From an uncultured Christensenellaceae bacterium (GTDB lineage Bacteria; Bacillota; Clostridia; Christensenellales; Pumilibacteraceae): a stretch of 64,000 nt of DNA. The notes under the pieces are model-generated. The model saw only the letters and a list, made by a program, of their open reading frames with translations, was not told the DNA's origin and did no database searches. The DNA is taken from positions 110,636-174,635 of the forward strand of contig CAJULK010000003.1 of NCBI GenBank assembly GCA_910587455.1, written 5' to 3'. This document shows positions 8,003 through 16,640 of this stretch, in pieces. The first letter of the stretch is position 1. Each line of letters starts with the position of its first letter. The translations under genes and the position numbers were made by a program.

Positions 8003-9482
8003 GATTTATACGCTGATAAACGAAAAAACAAACGGCAGCTACAAGGATGTGAGATTCCCGTATGTTGCGATATCGGCTGTCAATGCCGTCGTGTCCGTTG
8101 TCTGCACGGATTCCGATTTCGAGCGTGTTTGCGCAGGCGAGCGCGAGCTCAACGATTTGATAAGCACGGAATGTGGTTTTCACGTTCCCGTCAAGCTCGA
8201 TATACGTAAAAGCGAACCGACTGCGGCGGGGCTTCGTGAAACCGTTTCGACTTTTACAAAAAAGTTCGGGTTTGTCGCTTCCGTGGCAAACGACGTGTCG
8301 GCTACAGTTGTGCCCGAGTGTGCCGTTACTCTCAAAATGCACAGCGGAATGATCGCTCTTGCCAAGGACGATTTTATACCGCGATTGGAAGAACATCTGA
8401 AAAACAATTATGTTTGTCCCGTCGCCGTGCGTATAGAAACGGTGGAGTTCAAAGAGCAGGCTTCGCAAGAAGCGCAAAAGGATATTATTTACAAGCTGTC
8501 GCGGCTAAGCCCGGTATACGGCTCTGTAGATGCACAAGAAGCGCTGTCTGCGGCGTGCGCTAACAGAAACATCGAGGAAGCCTGCGTGTGCGGCGTTTTG
8601 ACCATGCCTACGGAGTTTTTGAGCAAGGGCGGCGGCGGAAAACGTTCGCGCGAGTACGAAAAATTCATTCTTTACGACGGCGAAAATACTTTGCAGTGCA
8701 GATTCTATCCCCGAGAAAAGTGCATCGCCGGCGAGCTTGTAAATAAGCGCGTGTGCGTAACGGGGAGTTCGATTTTGGAACGCGACAGAACGGACGAAGC
8801 CGTTTTGACGGTGCGGGCGATCGCCGAGTGCGATGCGGACGGATTGTCTGTCGTTCCGCAAGTGCTCGAGCCTGCGCTGTACGCCAACGTCGCGCCAAAA
8901 CCGTACGAAGAATACATACAATCGAGCATATTCGAATCGTCGGAGAGCATACCGGAAAGTCTGCGCGGAACGTTCGTAGTGTTCGATTTCGAGACCACGG
9001 GGCTTTCCGTTAAGTTCGACAAGCCTACGGAAATCGGCGCGGTAAAAATAGTAGACGGCGTCATTACCGAAACGTTTTCCACGCTCATAGATCCGCAACG
9101 CCCTATACCCGATATAGTTGCGCAGAAAACGGGCATAACCGACGAAATGGTAAAAGGCAAGCCGTTGATAGAGGAAGTTTTGCCCGATTTTTATAAATTT
9201 ACGTACGGTTGCGCGCTCATAGGTCATAACATTGCGTTTGACTTTGCTTTTTTGTTAAAGTTCGGAAACCGTTTCGGATATCCGTTCGGAGATCGCAGAA
9301 CGTATGACACGATGGGACTTGCACCGCGTGCGATCAAGGGGATTGAAGCGCTGTCGCTCGGCAAGGTCACGGACGCGCTCGGCATAATAAACGATTCCGC
9401 GCACCGCGCGCTGTCGGATGCTACCGCTACGGCAAAAGCGTTTATAGCAATGCAAAAACGCATCTGTTCGGCAGGCGTATGA
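7995..9482 (+). CDS. Truncated PolC: N-terminal, OB and DEDDh 3'-5' exonuclease domains only
   Basis: The gene sits exactly where Bacillota carry polC (between ispG and rimP) but encodes 495 residues instead of about 1,400. Residues 1 to about 175 resemble the PolC N-terminal region. About 190-285 look like the OB fold (VCGVLTMPTEF to LTVRAIAECD). About 320-490 are a DnaQ-like exonuclease with FDFETTGL (motif I), IGHNIAFDFAFL (motif II) and HRALSDATA (motif III), so the catalytic DEDDh set is intact. Both halves of the PHP domain that normally flank the exonuclease, and the whole polymerase core, are missing, and no remnant follows before rimP. The ATG at 7995 overlaps the ispG stop and has GGAG upstream; an ATG at 7971 is also in frame. 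It may act as a trans-acting proofreading subunit or auxiliary nuclease. Confidence 0.8.
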   Translation: MNKIYTLINEKTNGSYKDVRFPYVAISAVNAVVSVVCTDSDFERVCAGERELNDLISTECGFHVPVKLDIRKSEPTAAGLRETVSTFTKKFGFVASVANDVSATVVPECAVTLKMHSGMIALAKDDFIPRLEEHLKNNYVCPVAVRIETVEFKEQASQEAQKDIIYKLSRLSPVYGSVDAQEALSAACANRNIEEACVCGVLTMPTEFLSKGGGGKRSREYEKFILYDGENTLQCRFYPREKCIAGELVNKRVCVTGSSILERDRTDEAVLTVRAIAECDADGLSVVPQVLEPALYANVAPKPYEEYIQSSIFESSESIPESLRGTFVVFDFETTGLSVKFDKPTEIGAVKIVDGVITETFSTLIDPQRPIPDIVAQKTGITDEMVKGKPLIEEVLPDFYKFTYGCALIGHNIAFDFAFLLKFGNRFGYPFGDRRTYDTMGLAPRAIKGIEALSLGKVTDALGIINDSAHRALSDATATAKAFIAMQKRICSAGV

Positions 9483-9520
9483 TCCGCAAGAAAAATATCT
9501 TGAAAAACGGTTAAAAACAG

Positions 9521-9549
9521 TTGCAAATCTTTATATTGTATGGTATATT
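9521..9549 (+). promoter_or_regulatory. Predicted sigma-A promoter for the rimP-nusA-infB operon
   Basis: TTGCAA (9521-9526) and TATATT (9544-9549) are separated by 17 bases. The predicted start near 9556 leaves a leader of about 64 nt before the rimP start, holding the hairpin at 9575-9599. Confidence 0.6.
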
Positions 9550-9574
9550 ATTTACAGTAGCATATGTTGTAACG

Positions 9575-9599
9575 TGAGAGTGGGTTCTGCCCGCTCTCA
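9575..9599 (+). promoter_or_regulatory. Stable leader hairpin in front of rimP
   Basis: TGAGAGTGGG (9575-9584) pairs with CCCGCTCTCA (9590-9599), including one T-G wobble, around a 5-base loop. It has no T-run, so it is not a terminator. It ends 10 bases before the ribosome binding site GGAGGG (9610-9615) and could influence rimP translation or mRNA stability. Confidence 0.65.
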
Positions 9600-9619
9600 A
9601 TTACTATGCGGAGGGTAAC

Positions 9620-10084
9620 ATAAACAGCGTTGCGGAAAAGGCTAAGCCGGTTATAGAAAAAGTTCTCGATTCGCTCGGTTACGAGCTTGTGGATATCGAG
9701 TACAAGACGCTCTACGGCGATAAACATCTCGTCGTATATATCGCCAATGACAGCGGTATCACGCTCGACGATTGCGAAGCCGTTTCAAACGCGCTCGACG
9801 CGCCGCTCGACGCGCTCGATCCCACGGGATCAATGCCGTACTGTCTCGACGTATCGTCGCCCGGGCTCGACAGACCGTTTAAGACGCAGCGCGATTACGA
9901 ACGCAACTACGGCAAAAAGGTCGAGGTTAAGCTGTTCGCACCAATGCCCGGCAGTAAGCTGAAGCTGATAGTCGGGTCGCTCAAAGAAAAGACCGCGGAC
10001 GCGGTTACCGTAGTAACCGACGGTAAAGACACGGTAATTCCGAGCGCGCTTGTCGCGCTTACCAGACCGCACGTCGAGTTTTGA
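9620..10084 (+). CDS. rimP: Ribosome maturation factor RimP, apparently starting at AUA
   Basis: RimP assists 30S subunit maturation. The product has the N-terminal helix and motif KAKPVIEKVLDSLGYELVDIE, then HLVVYIANDSGITLDDCEAV and the family core CLDVSSPGLDRPF, ending with an SH3-like domain. The first in-frame ATG/GTG/TTG is a GTG at 9689, inside the conserved ELVDIE and too far downstream for the first helix. The frame is open upstream with a strong GGAGGG at 9610-9615. The only codon placed correctly for it is ATA at 9620 (5 bases after GGAGG), giving 154 residues. A CTG at 9587 is the other in-frame option but lies inside the leader hairpin. Confidence 0.88.
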   Translation: MNSVAEKAKPVIEKVLDSLGYELVDIEYKTLYGDKHLVVYIANDSGITLDDCEAVSNALDAPLDALDPTGSMPYCLDVSSPGLDRPFKTQRDYERNYGKKVEVKLFAPMPGSKLKLIVGSLKEKTADAVTVVTDGKDTVIPSALVALTRPHVEF

Positions 10085-10119
10085 CGTTCGGGTCACTATA
10101 ATATTTCGGGAGATAAGAA

Positions 10120-11268
10120 ATGGCAAGAAAGAGTTCTACGATGACGCTTCAAGCGGACTTCTACGACGCGCTCAGCGATCTCGAAACGGAAAAAGGGATC
10201 AAAAAAGAAGAATTTGTCGCGGCTTTGGAAGACGCGCTTACGAGCGCATACAAAAAGCAATATGGCGTCGCAAAGTCGATCAAGGTCCTTATGGAACCCG
10301 AGTTAAAGACTTTCAAGATCTATACCTGTCAGAAAGTCGTCGAACAGGTCGAGGACAGAGAAACGGAGATCAGCCTCGAGGACGCGCGGCTCATCGACAA
10401 AAAGAACAAAGTCGGCGACATGATATACGGCGACGTAAATGCCGCGGAATTCGGAAGGATAGTAGCGCAAATGGCTAAGCAGATCGTCACGCAGAAACTG
10501 CGTTCGATCGAGAGCGAAAAGGCGTACAGCGAGCTTTCCGAAAAAGAAGAAGAACTCGTTACATGCGTCGTGCACCGCGTCGAGGGCGGCAACGTTTGCG
10601 TAGAGATACAAAAGCTCGAAGCCGTCCTTTATCCCAAGGACAGATTGCCCGGGGACAAGTTCAAGGTCGGCGATAAGATCAAGGTGTTTGTGCGCGGCAT
10701 CAAAGTCGGCGCGCACGGTCCGCAGGTTCTCGTTACGCGCACTTCTCCCGGGTTTATCAAACGTTTATTCGAGCTCGAAGTTCCGGAGATCGCAAGCGGC
10801 GTGGTAGTTATTAAGGGCATAGTCAGAGAAGCGGGACTTCGTACAAAGATGGCGGTATACGCCACGGATTCCGGAGTGGACGCAGTCGGAGCGTGCGTCG
10901 GTAATCGCGGATCGCGCGTGAACAGCATAATTTCGGAAGTGGGCGGCGAAAAGATAGATATCATTCCTTGGCACGAGGATCCGCTCGAATTTATCGCGCG
11001 CGCACTGCTGCCGGCAAAGGTCGTTATGGTCGAAGCCAAAGAGGACGAACACGCAGCTAAGGTTGTCGTCATGGACGATCAGCTCAGTCTTGCGATAGGC
11101 AGAGAGGGCGTAAACGCACGTCTTGCCGCCAAACTTACCGGTTGGAAAATAGACATCAAGCCGTATTCGGCGATGGAGCAGGAAGTAAAGGCTGCGACCG
11201 AGCGCGCCGAACAGATGGGCAGCGATAAGTTCGACGTGTTCGACGAGGATCTCGGAGAGCTTGACTAA
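10120..11268 (+). CDS. nusA: Transcription termination/antitermination factor NusA
   Basis: NusA binds RNA polymerase and modulates pausing, termination and antitermination. The 382-residue protein has the N-terminal RNAP-binding domain (about 1-130), an S1 domain (about 135-200), and tandem KH domains with GVDAVGACVGNRGSRV and LSLAIGREGVNARLAAKLTG. It is the Bacillota short form without the acidic repeats of E. coli NusA. The C terminus ends in an acidic tail. ATG follows GGGAGA. Its stop is immediately adjacent to the ATG of the next gene. Confidence 0.97.
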   Translation: MARKSSTMTLQADFYDALSDLETEKGIKKEEFVAALEDALTSAYKKQYGVAKSIKVLMEPELKTFKIYTCQKVVEQVEDRETEISLEDARLIDKKNKVGDMIYGDVNAAEFGRIVAQMAKQIVTQKLRSIESEKAYSELSEKEEELVTCVVHRVEGGNVCVEIQKLEAVLYPKDRLPGDKFKVGDKIKVFVRGIKVGAHGPQVLVTRTSPGFIKRLFELEVPEIASGVVVIKGIVREAGLRTKMAVYATDSGVDAVGACVGNRGSRVNSIISEVGGEKIDIIPWHEDPLEFIARALLPAKVVMVEAKEDEHAAKVVVMDDQLSLAIGREGVNARLAAKLTGWKIDIKPYSAMEQEVKAATERAEQMGSDKFDVFDEDLGELD

Positions 11269-11538
11269 ATGAAGCACATTCCCGAACGTTCGTGCATAGT
11301 ATGTCGCAGAAAAGCGCCCAAATCCGAGTTTATCCGCATAGTCAGAAAATCGGACGGGACAATCGTCCTCGACGAAAAAGGCACGGAAGCGGGGCGCGGC
11401 GCGTACGTTTGCAAGAGTGCGAAATGCATTGCGGACGTGGCGAAAAAGCGTGCGCTCGACCGTACTTTCAAAGAGAAAATTTCCGCGGAAGCGTACGACG
11501 CCGTTATCGGTTCGTTCGAAGAACTCCCGCATGCGTAG
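11269..11538 (+). CDS. rnpM: YlxR/RnpM family RNA-binding protein (DUF448)
   Basis: This 89-residue protein belongs to the YlxR family, reported to bind and modulate RNase P RNA in Bacillus. It shows PERSCIVCRRKAPKSEFIR near the N terminus and GRGAYVCKSAKCI around residue 43, with the four Cys typical of many members. The start codon abuts the nusA stop, and the 3' end overlaps ylxQ by 8 bases. The nusA-ylxR-ylxQ-infB order is conserved in Bacillota. Confidence 0.92.
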   Translation: MKHIPERSCIVCRRKAPKSEFIRIVRKSDGTIVLDEKGTEAGRGAYVCKSAKCIADVAKKRALDRTFKEKISAEAYDAVIGSFEELPHA

Positions 11539-11851
11539 CGGAGATAAGTTTGTCGCAATGCTCGGATTTGCTCGGCGCTCGGGCAAGATCGTGTGCGGAA
11601 TAGATACCGTAAAGTGCGTGCGTAAAAAGTTGTACGTGCTCGCCGTAGGATATTCGGCATCGGAAAATCTGTATGCGGCGATGAAAACGGAAGCGGAAAA
11701 GCGAAATACGCCGTTGGTTCTTGCTTCGACGCTCGAATCCGCGGCAGGCGGAAATATAAAGGCGATCGGCATAGCGGACGCTGAAATGGCGCGGGCGATG
11801 TTGGAATATGCCGAAACCGATCCCGAAAATTACAAAATAATCAACCGTTAA
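11531..11851 (+). CDS. YlxQ, L7Ae-family K-turn RNA-binding protein
   Basis: YlxQ is an L7Ae/L30e-like protein thought to bind kink-turn RNA. The 106-residue product has FVAMLGFARRSGKIVCGIDTV at its N terminus (first helix of the fold), then LYVLAVGYSASENL and the C-terminal IKAIGIADAEMARAML. The frame is open upstream to 11417, but the ATG at 11531 gives a family-like start and overlaps the end of ylxR by 8 bases. It lies directly before infB. Confidence 0.88.
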   Translation: MRSGDKFVAMLGFARRSGKIVCGIDTVKCVRKKLYVLAVGYSASENLYAAMKTEAEKRNTPLVLASTLESAAGGNIKAIGIADAEMARAMLEYAETDPENYKIINR

Positions 11852-11870
11852 ATTTACGGAGGTAACGTAT

Positions 11871-14450
11871 TTGTCAACCAACAATAACGTAACAAGCAAC
11901 GAAGAAAACGCGGCTACGAATCTGAAAAAACTTTCCGTCATTGTCGAGGGAAACGAGTTTTCGAATTTGCAAAAGCGCGTTGCCGAAATACGCAAGCGCG
12001 TCGAGAAGTTGTATGCCGCAGAGCGTGCAAAACTCGCGTCGTTTGCGGCGGAGCGCGCTCGGGCGGAAGAGGAACGTCGGCTTGCCGAAGAGAAGGACAG
12101 GGAGGCGGAGTATGCGGAAACCGTAGAGACGCCGGCGACTGAAGTTGCCGAATCGGAAGATTCGGTCGTTTCGGCAAGCGTCGAAACGGAAGGGCTTGCG
12201 CCCGACGCCGTTACGGAGCCCGAACCTGCCGAAGCCGCGCCCGTTGACAAAGAGCCCGATAAAAAACCCGTCGCGCAAAACGTTACCGCGCCGCAGGCGG
12301 AAGAAAAAAGCAATACGCGCACGGCTATACCGAGCTATATTCGCGGCGTAGTTAAGCATGTGCCGCGTCCCGTATCGGACAGACCCGCGCGCCCCGAGCG
12401 TACGCCGCGAACGGGCACGCCCCGTCCGACAGGCGCAAGACCCGCGGGCGCACCGCGGCCCGTCGGTACGCGTCCGCCCGTAATGCCTAAATTCGAAGCG
12501 CCGAGCGCGCCCAAAAAGCGCACTGTCGGCGATAAAAAATCGGTGTTAAAGCCCGACGATAAGCGGCAGATGAATAAGCGCACGCTTATCCGCAAGGGCT
12601 ATATACAGGAAAACACCGACGAAGAGCGCATGGGTACGCGCAAGCTTAAAAACAAAAAGGTGAATAAGGTTTTGCCTTTTGCGCCGATCAAGATAGAAAA
12701 AGCAGTCATTACGACCGAAAATCTTACGGTTAAAATACTGTCCGAAAAAATAGGCAAGACCGCACAGGAAATAATCAAGCAGCTGATGGAACTCGGCATT
12801 ATGACGAATATCAATTCGGTCGTCGATTTCCCTACGATGCAGCTTGTTGCGGACGCACTCGGAGTGGAGATCGAATTAAAGATCGAAAAGACCAAAGAGG
12901 AAGAGCTTTTGGAACTTCACGCCGAGCCGGATCCGGAAGAAAGCCTCGTCAAGCGCCCGCCTATAATCACGGTAATGGGGCACGTTGACCACGGCAAGAC
13001 TTCGCTTCTCGACGCCATAAGAAAAACGTCTGTCGTCGCGGGCGAAGCTGGCGGCATAACACAGCACATAGGCGCATATTCGGTAGATCTGAACGGCGAG
13101 AAAATAACATTCCTCGATACGCCCGGTCATGAAGCGTTTACCGAAATGCGCAGGCGCGGCGCTACCGTCACAGATATTGCGGTTCTTATAGTTGCGGCGG
13201 ACGACGGCGTTATGCCGCAGACGATAGAGGCGATAAAGCACGCAAAAGCGGCGGACGTTCCTATTGTCGTGGCGCTTAACAAAATAGACAAGCAGGGTGC
13301 GAATCCGGAGCGTATCAAGCAGCAGCTTGCCGAGCACGATCTTTTGTGCGAGGAATGGGGCGGCAGCGTGCCTATTATACCCGTTTCGGCAAAGCAACGC
13401 ACCGGCATAGACAAACTTTTGGAAAACATACTTTTCCAAGCCGAGTATCTCGAACTTCGCGCCAACCCGAACAGAAGCGCCCGCGGATACGTTATCGAAG
13501 CACGGCTCGACAAGGGCAGAGGTCCCGTGGCGACCGTTATCGTTCAGAACGGAACGTTGCGCGTCGGCGATTACATCGTTTCGGGTACTACGTGCGGCAG
13601 AGTGCGTTCGCTCACCGACGATAAAGGCAAGAACATCAAGTCGGCAGGTCCGTCTACTCCCGTTGCCGTAAACGGGCTTGATGAGGTGCCTGTCGCCGGC
13701 GATCCCATAGTCGTCGTAGAAAGCGAGAAGATGGCAAAACAGGTCATCGAAGAGCGCGCTATAAAGCTCAAAAACGAAAAGCTCGCGGACGTGCCGCAAG
13801 CCGATCTTCTCGAAGCGTTCAAAAATCTCGGCGACGAGAAGCTCAAAGAATACAAGGTCCTCATCAAAGCCGACGTACAGGGTTCGAGCGAAGCTATTAA
13901 AGACGCTGTATTGAAATTGTCTACCGACGAGGTAAAGGTAAGCGTAGTTTACAGCGGTGTAGGCGCCGTGACTCGATCCGACGTCATGATGGCAGACGTT
14001 GCCAAAGCGGGTATAATCGCTTTCAACGTAAAGCCCGACAGCGACGGCAGAACATCGGCGGAAAGGCTGGGGATCAAGATCAAGCAGTACAGCATAATCT
14101 ACGAAGCTCTCGACGATATCCGCGAAGAAATGGCTACGCTCGTCGCGCCAAGGTTTGTCGAGCACGTTACGGGTAAGGCGCAGGTGCGCACGGTATTCAA
14201 AGTATCCGGCGTCGGAATCGTTGCGGGAAGCTATGTGCAGAGCGGAAAAGTCGTTCGCGGCGGAAAAGCGCGTTTGTACCGCGGCGGAAAACTCATTTAC
14301 GACGGAAATATCGTAGGTTTGAAACGGTATAAGGACGATGCAAAGGAAGTCACTATAGGGCTTGAATGCGGTATCGCGCTCGCCGATTTTACCGATTATC
14401 TCGAAGACGACGAGCTCGAATGTTACGTCATGGAACAGGAGAATAAATAA
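11871..14450 (+). CDS. infB: Translation initiation factor IF-2
   Basis: IF-2 is the GTPase that recruits fMet-tRNA to the 30S subunit and promotes subunit joining. The 859-residue product has a variable, charged, Ala/Pro/Arg-rich N-terminal third. A Pro-Arg-rich stretch lies at about residues 165-215 and an IF2-N domain at about 275-330. The G domain starts near residue 365 with GHVDHGKTSLL, then DTPGHEAF, NKID and SAK, followed by two translation-type beta-barrels and the C-terminal initiator tRNA-binding domain. Start is TTG with GGAGG at 11858-11862. Internal initiation (IF2-beta) cannot be judged. Confidence 0.97.
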   Translation: MSTNNNVTSNEENAATNLKKLSVIVEGNEFSNLQKRVAEIRKRVEKLYAAERAKLASFAAERARAEEERRLAEEKDREAEYAETVETPATEVAESEDSVVSASVETEGLAPDAVTEPEPAEAAPVDKEPDKKPVAQNVTAPQAEEKSNTRTAIPSYIRGVVKHVPRPVSDRPARPERTPRTGTPRPTGARPAGAPRPVGTRPPVMPKFEAPSAPKKRTVGDKKSVLKPDDKRQMNKRTLIRKGYIQENTDEERMGTRKLKNKKVNKVLPFAPIKIEKAVITTENLTVKILSEKIGKTAQEIIKQLMELGIMTNINSVVDFPTMQLVADALGVEIELKIEKTKEEELLELHAEPDPEESLVKRPPIITVMGHVDHGKTSLLDAIRKTSVVAGEAGGITQHIGAYSVDLNGEKITFLDTPGHEAFTEMRRRGATVTDIAVLIVAADDGVMPQTIEAIKHAKAADVPIVVALNKIDKQGANPERIKQQLAEHDLLCEEWGGSVPIIPVSAKQRTGIDKLLENILFQAEYLELRANPNRSARGYVIEARLDKGRGPVATVIVQNGTLRVGDYIVSGTTCGRVRSLTDDKGKNIKSAGPSTPVAVNGLDEVPVAGDPIVVVESEKMAKQVIEERAIKLKNEKLADVPQADLLEAFKNLGDEKLKEYKVLIKADVQGSSEAIKDAVLKLSTDEVKVSVVYSGVGAVTRSDVMMADVAKAGIIAFNVKPDSDGRTSAERLGIKIKQYSIIYEALDDIREEMATLVAPRFVEHVTGKAQVRTVFKVSGVGIVAGSYVQSGKVVRGGKARLYRGGKLIYDGNIVGLKRYKDDAKEVTIGLECGIALADFTDYLEDDELECYVMEQENK

Positions 14451-14451
14451 A

Positions 14452-14811
14452 TTGGTCAACCGTACCACTCACAGACCCGAACGGATAGCGAGCGTTATCA
14501 AACGCGCCGTTTCGGTAATAATCGAGTCGGAAATTTCCGATCCTCGTATACACGGCGTCGATGTGACCGACGTCGTTATGTCGCGCGACTACCGTTACGC
14601 TACGGTCTTTGTGAGTATAGACGGCGACGACGAAAGCGTTCTCAAAGCTCTCGACGGAAGCGCGGGGTACATTAGGCGCGTGCTTGCCGAACAGCTTATC
14701 GAGATGCGCGGAATTCCTCGGCTTAAATTCCAAATGGATAAATCGGGGTCGTACTATAAGCATATAGACGACGTAATAAAGGGCCTGCACGACAATGAAA
14801 ATAACGAATGA
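14452..14811 (+). CDS. rbfA: 30S ribosome-binding factor A
   Basis: RbfA is a small KH-type factor for 16S rRNA 5' end maturation and cold adaptation. The 119-residue product has RTTHRPERIASVIKRAVSVI, the motif VDVTDVVMSRDYRYATVFVS and AEQLIEMRGIPRLKF, all family features. The start is TTG at 14452, one base after the infB stop, with AGGAG at 14437-14441. An in-frame ATG at 14362 lies inside infB and would add a non-conserved tail. The 3' end overlaps nrnA by 17 bases. Confidence 0.93.
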   Translation: MVNRTTHRPERIASVIKRAVSVIIESEISDPRIHGVDVTDVVMSRDYRYATVFVSIDGDDESVLKALDGSAGYIRRVLAEQLIEMRGIPRLKFQMDKSGSYYKHIDDVIKGLHDNENNE

Positions 14812-15757
14812 AATTTTAGACGCTATAAACCGTGCGGACACCGTTCTCGTTTGCGGTCATATTAGACCCGACGGCGACTGTATAGGCTCGGCGCTCGCAA
14901 TGCGCCGCATCTGCGAAAAGCTCGGCAAGAAAGCCGACGCCGTATGCGACGCGGAGGACAAGCCCGAGCAGTATGCTTTTTTGCCTGATTACGATAAGTT
15001 CTGTGTTTCGAGATTCGAAAAGTACGATCTTTTCATCGCCGTAGACTGTGCTACCGAAAAGCGGCTCGGCGCTTACCGCAGTAAACTTCTTAAAGCAAAA
15101 AACAGTATTTATATCGATCATCATCCCTCTGCCGAACGCTATGCGAATATAAACTATATCGACCCTTCGGCGTCGAGCACATGCGCTATTATTTACGAAA
15201 TATTCGACGCAGCGGGGCTTATAGACAAAGAGACGGCAACAATGCTGTATACCGGCCTTTCGACCGATACGGGGCATTTTATGCACTCTAACACCGATGC
15301 TAAGGTGTTCGGCATAGCTCAAGGACTGTGCAAATATGGTATAGATGTGGGCGACATTAACCATTCTGTTTATTGCAACCGCAGTCCGCAAAAGATAAAA
15401 CTGATGTCGCGGGTATTGGACGGAATACGGTTTTACGAGGACGGCAAGATATCCGTTATGACGATTACGCTCGACGACCTTTCGGCTTCGGGATGCGGCG
15501 CGGACGATACGGAAGGACTTATAGATTTTGCAAAGAGCGTGTCGGGAGTAGAGATCGCCGTATCGGTGTGCGAACAGCCGAACGCAACTTTCAGAGTTTC
15601 ATATAGGTCTGTCCGAGCCGACGTGTCTAAAGCTGCGGCGGTATTCGGCGGCGGCGGGCACAAACTCGCTGCGGGATGTATTATCTCGGGCAACCGTTAC
15701 GACGTTATCGAAAAAGTAATTTCCGCGGCGAAAACCGTATTGCGGGAGATCGGGTGA
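14795..15757 (+). CDS. nrnA: DHH/DHHA1 phosphoesterase (NrnA-like oligoribonuclease / pAp phosphatase)
   Basis: NrnA-type enzymes degrade nanoRNA and dephosphorylate 3',5'-pAp. The 320-residue protein has the DHH motifs HIRPDGDCIGS (residues 22-32), VDCAT and YIDHHPSAE, and the DHHA1 signature GGGGHKLAAGC near the C terminus. The rbfA-nrnA-truB-ribF order is common in Bacillota. The start ATG lies within rbfA and the stop overlaps the truB GTG, so it is probably translationally coupled on both sides. Confidence 0.92.
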   Translation: MKITNEILDAINRADTVLVCGHIRPDGDCIGSALAMRRICEKLGKKADAVCDAEDKPEQYAFLPDYDKFCVSRFEKYDLFIAVDCATEKRLGAYRSKLLKAKNSIYIDHHPSAERYANINYIDPSASSTCAIIYEIFDAAGLIDKETATMLYTGLSTDTGHFMHSNTDAKVFGIAQGLCKYGIDVGDINHSVYCNRSPQKIKLMSRVLDGIRFYEDGKISVMTITLDDLSASGCGADDTEGLIDFAKSVSGVEIAVSVCEQPNATFRVSYRSVRADVSKAAAVFGGGGHKLAAGCIISGNRYDVIEKVISAAKTVLREIG

Positions 15758-16602
15758 ACGGACTTATAAATCTGTACAAACCGCCGCTTATGTCGTCGGC
15801 TTCCGCCGTGGCAAAGGTACGGCGTATACTCGGCGAAAAAACCGTCGGGCATATGGGCACTCTCGATCCGATGGCAGAGGGTGTGCTTGTTATAGGCGTA
15901 GGCAAGTCGGCTCGTCTGTTCGATTATCTTATGAACAAACGCAAGACGTATATAGCCAAGTTCAAGTTCGGTTTTCGGACGGATACGCTCGACGCTCTCG
16001 GCGAAGTCGAAGAAACGACGCAAGACATCCCGAGTGTCGATGCGGTTATTCACGCGATGCGTTCGTTAGTCGGGAAATCGAAACAGATACCGCCGATGTA
16101 CAGTGCCAAACATATAGACGGCAAGCGTGCGTACAAACTCGCTCGCGGCGGTAATCCCGTAGAGCCGAAAGCGGTCGATGTGGAGATATTCGACGCGCAG
16201 CTTATATGTCAGCCCAAGCTCGACGAAACCGTGTTTTCTATAGAATGTTCTGCGGGAACGTATATACGCTCTATTTGCAGGGACGTGGCAAAAATGTGCG
16301 GATCGCTCGCTACTCTTACATATTTACAGCGTACGCGATCGGGCAGGTTTGACGTAAAGGACAGCGTAACGCTCGATGCTCTCGAGATACGCGGCGAAAC
16401 GGCGATAATTCCGCCGCAGGAAGCGCTCGATTTGGATAGTTACGCTGTAGACGGCGACAGATACGACGATCTCGATCACGGTAGAAAGATCGAGTGCGAT
16501 TTCGACGGATACAGAACGATATTTTGCAACGGCGTTTTGTTCGGGATAGGGTGCACGGAAAACGGCTCGTTGAGGCTTAAAACTTATCTCAAAGACGACT
16601 GA
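15754..16602 (+). CDS. truB: tRNA pseudouridine-55 synthase
   Basis: TruB isomerises U55 in the T-loop of tRNAs. The 282-residue product begins VNGLINLYKPPLMSSASAV and has the catalytic motif GHMGTLDPMAEGVL with the essential Asp. It continues with FGFRTDTLDALG, SAKHIDGKRAYKLAR and AGTYIRSICRDVA. The start is GTG at 15754, overlapping the nrnA TGA, with GGGAG at 15744-15748. The C terminus has the short PUA-like extension of bacterial TruB. Confidence 0.96.
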   Translation: MNGLINLYKPPLMSSASAVAKVRRILGEKTVGHMGTLDPMAEGVLVIGVGKSARLFDYLMNKRKTYIAKFKFGFRTDTLDALGEVEETTQDIPSVDAVIHAMRSLVGKSKQIPPMYSAKHIDGKRAYKLARGGNPVEPKAVDVEIFDAQLICQPKLDETVFSIECSAGTYIRSICRDVAKMCGSLATLTYLQRTRSGRFDVKDSVTLDALEIRGETAIIPPQEALDLDSYAVDGDRYDDLDHGRKIECDFDGYRTIFCNGVLFGIGCTENGSLRLKTYLKDD

Positions 16603-16640
16603 TAGTCGGTCGCGACTTATACGAACGGGAGGATAACAGT

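Noticed and set aside
9483..9620. Frameshifted remainder of polC after 9482
   Set aside because: The 138 bases hold a promoter, a hairpin and the rimP ribosome site; none of the six frames shows PHP or polymerase motifs.
9689..9691. GTG at 9689 as rimP start
   Set aside because: It lies within the conserved ELVDIE motif and removes the first helix; no ribosome site precedes it at suitable distance.
12876..14468. A 530-codon minus-strand open frame opposite infB
   Set aside because: It mirrors infB codon periodicity, has no ribosome binding site or recognisable motif, and infB is a certain gene. Long antisense frames are common here because of codon use.
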